A stretch of 64,000 nucleotides of DNA from CAZDWZ01 sp964509425. GTDB lineage: Bacteria; Bdellovibrionota_C; UBA2361; SZUA-149; CAZDWZ01. The notes beneath the pieces were generated by a model. It had not been told where the DNA came from. It saw only the letters and a program-made list of their open reading frames with translations, and did not search any database. How positions within the stretch are numbered: the stretch's first letter is position 1; each line of letters opens with the position of its first letter. This document shows, piece after piece, positions 59,165 to 64,000 of the stretch. A program made the position numbers and the translations under genes. The stretch spans positions 124,001 through 188,000 of the forward strand of contig CAZDWZ010000003.1 of NCBI GenBank assembly GCA_964509425.1. Reading direction: 5' to 3'.

Positions 59165-60811
59165 ATGAGTCACCGAGTGAAACCGAAGCTGCAGATCATC
59201 GAACGTCAGGGACCCGAGGAATACTCGATCACCCTGGGCGTTCAAACGAACCTTCTCGAAGCGAAGGTCGGGGATCATGCGCTTTCAGACTACCTCATTC
59301 TCGTGGAGCACGAAGAAGTCTATACCGCCGGGCGCGGTGTGCCCTTTCAAGATACACCGGCGAGTCTCGTCGGCCGGAATGGCCGCCCAATTCCCTGGGT
59401 GGAGATCGGACGGGGAGGAAAGGCGACATTTCACGGCCCCGGACAGCTCGTTATCTATCCAATTTTCGATCTCGAAAAACACGGGAAAGACGTTCATATT
59501 TTTCTCCGTCGCTTGGAGCGTGTCGTAATTTCAGCTTTGCAGAGCTTTGGCGTTGAGCTGCGTGCGCGCGAAGGTCACACCGGCATCTGGTCGGAGATGG
59601 CATCAGGTGAACTGAAAAAAGTAGCGGCGATGGGGATCGGGGTGCGGAAGTGGGTGACGTATCACGGCATCGCGATAAACATCGATCCAGACCTTAAATA
59701 TTTCAAAGCCATCTCACCGTGCGGCTTCGACGGTGCCTCTGTTACTTCGCTCGAGGAAATTTTCTCCGCGAAGGATCAGATGGTGCCGACGATGCAGGCC
59801 GTCAAGCGCGCGATCATCGACGAGATGGCAAGCGAGTTTGACTTCGACGTTGATGAACCGCAAAAACCGGTTGCAAATCCAGCAAGAACTCCACGCCCAG
59901 ACTGGTTGAAGGTCAAGGCCCCAGGCTCAGCGCACTTTTTGCAGACCAATGATGTCGTACGAAAGCTTCGGCTCGTCACGGTCTGCGAAGAAGCGATGTG
60001 CCCAAATATCGGTGAGTGTTGGACGCATCACACGGCCACGTTCATGATCATGGGTGACCTCTGCACGCGGCGCTGCTCTTTCTGTGCAGTCAAAGACGGA
60101 ACTCTGGAAAGCCTGCAACCGCTTGACCCTCTTGAACCGTATAGAGTCGGCCGTGCGGTGTCCGAGCTCGGACTTAAACACGTTGTCATCACCTCGGTGA
60201 ATCGGGATGATTTGGCGGACATGGGGGCAGAGCATTTCGATAAAACGGTGCGCGCAATCCAGAAGCAGAATCCGGACTGCAAAATCGAGTTGCTGATTCC
60301 GGACATGCGAGGAAGGCGCGAGTTGGTAAAGACCATTCTCCAGTCAGGGCTCGTGAGTGTGCTTAACCACAACATCGAAACGGTCCCGCGTCTCTACAGA
60401 ACCGTCCGTCCCGGTGCTAATCTGGGTCGGTCGCTCGGCGTGCTGGGTTGGGCGAAAGAGCTTCATCCTGAGGTGAAGACCAAGTCAGGAGTGATGGTCG
60501 GTCTGGGTGAATCGACCGAAGAAGTTCTTCAAGTAATGGATGCCCTTCGCGTCGTTGGCGTCGAGATTCTCACGATCGGTCAGTATCTCCAGCCGACAAA
60601 GAGTCAGCTTGCCGTCGAACGATTTGTGACACCGGACGAGTTCGAATTTTACAAGACCGAAGGCGTCAAGCGAGGCTTTACCTACGTTGAGTCCGGCCCC
60701 CTCGTTCGAAGCTCGTACCATGCATGGCAGCACAGCTTGCCGGAAGGGCAGGTGGGCGCGGTTCCATTCGAGCGGCCGGTAAACATCGAAGGCTCGTCCA
60801 GAAGCCTCTAG
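59165..60811 (+). CDS. LipB-LipA fusion: octanoyltransferase joined to lipoyl synthase
   Basis: 548-residue bifunctional enzyme. Residues about 1-220 are LipB-like: octanoyl transfer from ACP to lipoyl domains, with GRGGKATFHGPGQLVIYPI, the catalytic Lys (KKVAAMGIG, Lys151/152) and Cys186 (SPCGFDG). Residues about 245-548 are LipA-like, radical SAM sulfur insertion, with auxiliary cluster Cys274-X4-Cys279-X5-Cys285, the SAM cluster CTRRCSFC (Cys300, 304, 307), GVMVGLGE and the terminal RSSY. The continuous frame joins what are normally two proteins. The ATG at 59165 is preferred to a GTG at 59078 because the LipB fold begins there. Confidence 0.93.
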   Translation: MSHRVKPKLQIIERQGPEEYSITLGVQTNLLEAKVGDHALSDYLILVEHEEVYTAGRGVPFQDTPASLVGRNGRPIPWVEIGRGGKATFHGPGQLVIYPIFDLEKHGKDVHIFLRRLERVVISALQSFGVELRAREGHTGIWSEMASGELKKVAAMGIGVRKWVTYHGIAINIDPDLKYFKAISPCGFDGASVTSLEEIFSAKDQMVPTMQAVKRAIIDEMASEFDFDVDEPQKPVANPARTPRPDWLKVKAPGSAHFLQTNDVVRKLRLVTVCEEAMCPNIGECWTHHTATFMIMGDLCTRRCSFCAVKDGTLESLQPLDPLEPYRVGRAVSELGLKHVVITSVNRDDLADMGAEHFDKTVRAIQKQNPDCKIELLIPDMRGRRELVKTILQSGLVSVLNHNIETVPRLYRTVRPGANLGRSLGVLGWAKELHPEVKTKSGVMVGLGESTEEVLQVMDALRVVGVEILTIGQYLQPTKSQLAVERFVTPDEFEFYKTEGVKRGFTYVESGPLVRSSYHAWQHSLPEGQVGAVPFERPVNIEGSSRSL

Positions 60812-60837
60812 TAGAGACTCGAGAGTTCCAGATTTTC

Positions 60838-60881
60838 AGAGGACGGGTGGCATTTAATGCCATTTTGCCCTATTTTCCTCT
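60838..60881 (+). terminator. terminator-like nested hairpin after lipB-lipA
   Basis: AGAGGA...TCCTCT (60838-60843 and 60876-60881) enclose the smaller hairpin GGCATTTAATGCC followed by ATTTTG. It lies 27 nt after the lipB-lipA stop. Confidence 0.5.
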
Positions 60882-61069
60882 GCGAATTACAGTGGTTCTC
60901 GAGAGTTTGGGAAGCTGCTCGAGATGTTTTCTTCCTCAACTGAAATTTTTGCCGTCTGAGATCGACAATTTATGGGCTGGCAATTCTGGGACCGACAGGC
61001 TTTGGGTCTCCAGATTTTAGGTCCGGGAGGCAAACTGAGCGGCGGCGCATAAGGAGCATTACATCCGTT

Positions 61070-61699
61070 ATGTTGGAATTATTCGAAAAGGGCGGGCCAA
61101 TCATGTGGCCGCTTCTCGTGGCATCGATCGTGACGATTGCGGTCGTTTTGAACAGGGCCATCTTTCTCCTTCGGGAAACTCTTCTCCGGAAGCGAAGTGT
61201 TGTTCGTGAGATCCTGAGTTTAGTGGAAACGGGCGATCTCGATGGTGCGCTCGCCTCGGCTCAAGGAGCGAGCGATCCGATTGCGAGAATCCTCGCGAAG
61301 GGGCTCGAACATTCCGAGTATTGCTTCGAAGAAGCGGTGAGCTGCGCCGCGGAAGCCGAGCTCGATGAATACGAGCGCGGGACCAATTTGCTCGATACCA
61401 TCGTGACCCTTGCGCCGCTGCTGGGACTGCTTGGGACCGTGACAGGGATGATCCGATCGTTTGGTCTCCTCGGGGCGACCGAGTTGAGCGCTCCAGTTGC
61501 GATCACCGGTGGAATTGCGGAAGCTCTGATCGCAACCGCTTTTGGCCTCGGAATTGCGATCACCGCGCTGATTCCTCTTAACTTTCTGAATACGCTGAAA
61601 GAACGCTTTACTCGCGAAGTCGAAGATATTTCTTCGAGAGTGGAGATCATTCTCAAGGAGCGGCGAAGATCGGCGGTGAAGCAGATGAGGGCCGCATGA
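61070..61699 (+). CDS. MotA/TolQ/ExbB proton-channel family protein (ExbB-like)
   Basis: 209-residue inner-membrane subunit of the energy-transducing system. Three helices: residues about 6-27 (KGGPIMWPLLVASIVTIAVV), 110-135 and 150-170. The conserved core APLLGLLGTVTGMIRSFGLLG (residues about 121-141) is the family signature; the third helix has the APVAITGGIAEALIATAFGLGIAI pattern (A-x-x-x-T-x-x-G-L), here in parts. With ExbD it drives TonB. The stop overlaps the ExbD gene by 4 nt. Confidence 0.9.
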   Translation: MLELFEKGGPIMWPLLVASIVTIAVVLNRAIFLLRETLLRKRSVVREILSLVETGDLDGALASAQGASDPIARILAKGLEHSEYCFEEAVSCAAEAELDEYERGTNLLDTIVTLAPLLGLLGTVTGMIRSFGLLGATELSAPVAITGGIAEALIATAFGLGIAITALIPLNFLNTLKERFTREVEDISSRVEIILKERRRSAVKQMRAA

Positions 61700-62109
61700 A
61701 AATCCGTTCCTCGAAGCGCGGACGTAAACAAGCGAGAATCGAAATCATCCCGCTGATCGATATTATGTTTTTTCTGCTGGCGACCTTCGTGATGGTCTCA
61801 ACGGCGATGATTAAAAATCGAGGAATTTCGGTTCAGCTTCCCGTCGCGAGCTCAGGGGCGACGGAGGAGCGAAAAGATTTTGTGTCTATAACGGTTACCG
61901 AATACGGGGACTACTATTTGGATAAAACAAAGGTATCGCTCCCAGAATTGAGCGCCGGGTTGAGTCGATTGAAAGTCTCGAACGCCGATCCTCGAGTGTT
62001 CATTAATGGTGATAAGAGCGCACACCTTGGAGCTTTGGTGTCGGCGCTCGATGAGGTTCGGAAGGCCGGAATATCAAAGGTCGCACTGGAAACCACCACC
62101 GAGCAATAG
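61696..62109 (+). CDS. ExbD/TolR family protein
   Basis: 137-residue single-TM protein. The N-terminal helix (residues about 14-35, EIIPLIDIMFFLLATFVMVST) begins with the essential Asp of the TM segment (PLIDIMFFLL), as in ExbD/TolR. A periplasmic domain follows, with the VSITVTEYGDYYLDKTKVSL and LSAHLGALVSALDEVRKAG parts that are typical of the family. Overlaps exbB and precedes tonB by 20 nt, so it is one operon. Confidence 0.9.
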   Translation: MKIRSSKRGRKQARIEIIPLIDIMFFLLATFVMVSTAMIKNRGISVQLPVASSGATEERKDFVSITVTEYGDYYLDKTKVSLPELSAGLSRLKVSNADPRVFINGDKSAHLGALVSALDEVRKAGISKVALETTTEQ

Positions 62110-62129
62110 AACAGGCGCCCCTTTTCATA

Positions 62130-62903
62130 ATGAGTCGTAGAATTACAAAGTTTCTCCTTTCGAATTCTCTTTCGAGAATGTTCGTGGTTTCGGTTGCGAT
62201 CCATGCCGGTGTTATCTGGTTTTGCGACGGAATGCTCATCGAGCAGCCGTCGTATGCAATGTCGGCGCCGCAAGGAATTTCTCTTGAGCTCATCGCTGGT
62301 CCCCCTCCCGGTCAAAGCGCGGGAAGCGCGCAAGCAGCACCGGCTCCGGAACCGCAACCGGTGGCTGAGCCGCCGCTCCCTGTTCCCGAGCTGAAAAGAC
62401 TTCCCGAACCGAAGCGAGAGCTCGTAAAAAAACACGAGATGGTGAAGCCGAAGATTCGCGAGAAAGATCGTGCAAAGCTGCCCGAGAATACAGTTGCCGA
62501 AACGGCCGCCCCGACTCCGGAGGCGCCCCTTCAGACTGCGAGCCTGGCGTCATCTGACTTAGCTTCGTCGGGCTCTCAAACTCCGCAAGGTGTGAGCGGA
62601 GGGAGCGGCCAAGGGGGGGGTGTTCCTGATTCACCTGCCATGCCTGACTATCTGCGAAATCCTCCCCCTGTGTATCCAAGAGAATCAAGAAAAGCCTCTG
62701 AAGAAGGAGTGGTGTTGCTCTCGGTCTCGATTGACCGCGATGGCGAGGTCCAGTCGCTCAGCCTCAAGAAGACGTCGGCTTTTCCGCGACTCGACGCTGC
62801 GGCTCTTGAGGCCGTGAAGAAGTGGAAGTTCAAGCCTGCACGCCTCGGCGGAATGCCTCTTGCGAGTACCGTCGATGTGCCGGTGCGTTTCGTGTTGCGT
62901 TAA
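62130..62903 (+). CDS. TonB-family energy-transducer protein
   Basis: 257-residue protein with one N-terminal helix (residues about 17-35, MFVVSVAIHAGVIWFCDG). A Pro/Glu/Ala/Lys-rich linker spans residues about 50-150 (PEPQPVAEPPLPVPELKRLPEPK). The C-terminal TonB domain begins PPVYPRESRKASEEGVVLLSVSIDRDGEV and ends AALEAVKKWKFKPARLGGMPLASTVDVPVRFVLR, shown here in parts (VYPRESRKA, WKFKPARLGG, VDVPVRFVLR). Completes the exbB-exbD-tonB operon that powers outer-membrane receptors for iron or other nutrients. No receptor gene is in the window. Confidence 0.92.
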   Translation: MSRRITKFLLSNSLSRMFVVSVAIHAGVIWFCDGMLIEQPSYAMSAPQGISLELIAGPPPGQSAGSAQAAPAPEPQPVAEPPLPVPELKRLPEPKRELVKKHEMVKPKIREKDRAKLPENTVAETAAPTPEAPLQTASLASSDLASSGSQTPQGVSGGSGQGGGVPDSPAMPDYLRNPPPVYPRESRKASEEGVVLLSVSIDRDGEVQSLSLKKTSAFPRLDAAALEAVKKWKFKPARLGGMPLASTVDVPVRFVLR

Positions 62904-62986
62904 AAAAGATTAATTTGCTCCGATTTCTTGAGCCTCCCGCAGTCTCGCGACCGGTCTTCAGAAAGAAATTGTTTGGCGTTGGTCGG

Positions 62987-63040
62987 CGAGTCAGTGCAAC
63001 AGCACCGCTCGCCCTCGGGCAGAGAACGAGCGGTGACTCG
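62987..63040. terminator. hairpin after tonB
   Basis: Outer arms CGAGTCA (62987-62993) and TGACTCG (63034-63040) with an inner pair ACCGCTCG (63004-63011) / CGAGCGGT (63027-63034). Lies between the end of tonB and the convergent gene at 63075, so it may stop transcription from both sides. Confidence 0.5.
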
Positions 63041-63074
63041 TGACCTTGATGTCAACGGTTGAGCGAGCTGCCGA

Positions 63075-63992
63075 TCAGCGCGGGCGTTTCTTGCTTTGGC
63101 AATCCGACCAAAGTTTGAGGCCGCGATACGCGTGGCAGAGATCGCCTGCGGTCATCTGCGCCGCGGTGAGAGTGCTTCCCGCGGGGATGCCGCGACTCGC
63201 AATCTCGTCACTGATCGCGCGGTTCTCCTCTTTGAACGATTCTTCGATCAAACCCGCCAGCGCGACCGCCAACTCGTCCAGCTCGCTCTCCGGAAACGCG
63301 CCGAAGAACGCGCTGCGTTCGTCGAAGCAAACCTCAAGCAGATGACCGATGCCGGACCGCGCCGAGTTAAGCTCTTTTGCGGCACGCTCGGAGGGGTTCC
63401 GGCGGTACTCGGCGATGCCGCCCTTGGCGAGACGCAGGTACTTCGGCAGATTCGGACCGATCCACTCGTCCCGGATCTTTGAGCGGAGGAGTCGAAGCGT
63501 GTTGCATTGCTCCCTATCGTCTGCGTCGAGATCCTTTCGTGCTTCTGCCGACTTCAGCATCACGCCGCTCGCGTAGATGAAATGCAGACCGGCGCACGCG
63601 AAGCTGCCGACCTCGTTCCGGCGTGGCAAACGACGAGCCATCATCGACCAATGATGCATCGACGAAGTCGTGACGCCGAGTTCACTTACCCAGGACTCTC
63701 CCGGGCGATAGAGGAGTGCCAGAAGTTCGATGACGTAGGATCCGTCATCCTCTCCGATGCTGCGGTGATCCTCCCGCGCTCGGAGTGCGGCGATCATCTG
63801 GCGGACCGTGAACTGCTTTCCGGACGTTTCGAGCTGCTCGTCGAGTCCGACACCCGAGCGAAGCAGCGCAATCGCAGTCTGTCCGACATGACCCTCCTCG
63901 CCCCGGCGGACGAACGGACGACCTTTCGAGTCGAATCGCACGATCTTGAGGACGTAGCGTTCGCGCTCTGCGTTCCGGCCGAACGCTTTCAA
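63075..63992 (-). CDS. hypothetical cytoplasmic protein, possibly truncated by window end
   Basis: 305-residue frame ending at 63075; the ATG at 63992 is close to the window edge and an earlier start beyond it cannot be excluded. Basic, helical; notable pieces are GVTTSSMHHWSMMARRLPRRNEVGSFACAGLHFIY and LRSKIRDEWIGPNLPKYLRLAKGGIAEYRR (in parts). The only cysteine cluster is scattered (Cys in SFACAG, REQCNT, EVCFD, DLCHAY). No signal peptide or membrane helix. No family recognised. GC-rich, with normal codon use for this chromosome. Confidence 0.55.
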   Translation of the reverse strand: MKAFGRNAERERYVLKIVRFDSKGRPFVRRGEEGHVGQTAIALLRSGVGLDEQLETSGKQFTVRQMIAALRAREDHRSIGEDDGSYVIELLALLYRPGESWVSELGVTTSSMHHWSMMARRLPRRNEVGSFACAGLHFIYASGVMLKSAEARKDLDADDREQCNTLRLLRSKIRDEWIGPNLPKYLRLAKGGIAEYRRNPSERAAKELNSARSGIGHLLEVCFDERSAFFGAFPESELDELAVALAGLIEESFKEENRAISDEIASRGIPAGSTLTAAQMTAGDLCHAYRGLKLWSDCQSKKRPR

Positions 63993-64000
63993 CTGATGGA

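Noticed and set aside
1..64000. CRISPR array, rRNA or tRNA genes
   Set aside because: No regularly spaced short direct repeats, rRNA-like stretches or tRNA cloverleaf were seen; the only tRNA-like structure is the tmRNA.

Overview
The window comes from a Gram-negative (diderm) bacterium of moderate GC content. The evidence is many lipoprotein signal sequences, an ExbB/ExbD/TonB energy-coupling operon, outer-membrane-type exported proteins, a 2-oxo-acid dehydrogenase E2 gene and a one-piece tmRNA. I cannot name the species. Small lipoproteins, dispersed palindromes and the gene mix would suit a former-deltaproteobacterial or Bdellovibrionota-like lineage, but that is only a guess.

Layout. 1-30 kb is ordinary chromosome: the start of a DEAD-box RNA helicase (cut by the window edge), VanZ-like and CDF membrane proteins, a DUF6502 plus two-lipoprotein operon, DUF1963 and DUF2911 proteins, a PIG-L deacetylase / mini membrane protein / sodium:solute symporter operon, an ArsR-SRPBCC operon with a palindromic operator, a MerT/MerP-like metal cluster, exported KatG next to a low-affinity iron permease, a beta carbonic anhydrase and a CPA2-type antiporter. 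Several genes were found outside the usual length cut-offs: a 41-aa membrane protein (13425-13550), a 52-aa His-rich lipoprotein (17720-17878), a 45-aa lipoprotein (27163-27300) and a 48-aa exported protein (45816-45962).

31-42.6 kb is an AT-richer genomic island that starts exactly at the 3' end of the tmRNA gene (30988-31349, tag ANEADYANQAVAA). Next to the tmRNA lies a broken tyrosine integrase. The island carries a complete type I Zorya anti-phage system (zorA-zorB-zorC-zorD, all overlapping), an excisionase-type HTH gene overlapping zorA, and two adjacent large proteins, each with an RX4H HEPN ribonuclease motif. The HEPN pair is the best candidate here for an undescribed (defence) module. 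The far border has a recombinase-like HTH remnant, a cluster of palindromic repeats and a GIY-YIG nuclease gene.

43-64 kb returns to chromosome: exported Cys-rich and zinc-ribbon-like small proteins, a Pro-rich protein with a repeated 5' leader, a cupredoxin-like protein followed by two envelope lipoproteins, an MFS transporter, MetF, a NAGPA-type phosphodiester glycosidase, a TrmH methyltransferase, then a lipoate-centred block (E2 acyltransferase followed by a single-chain LipB-LipA fusion) and finally exbB-exbD-tonB. E2 is the lipoylated substrate of the LipB-LipA enzyme made from the next gene, so those two genes form a clear functional pair. Families of inverted repeats (GCTCCGAC...GTCGGAGC, and the CCACAGAG-type palindromes) occupy several intergenic gaps.
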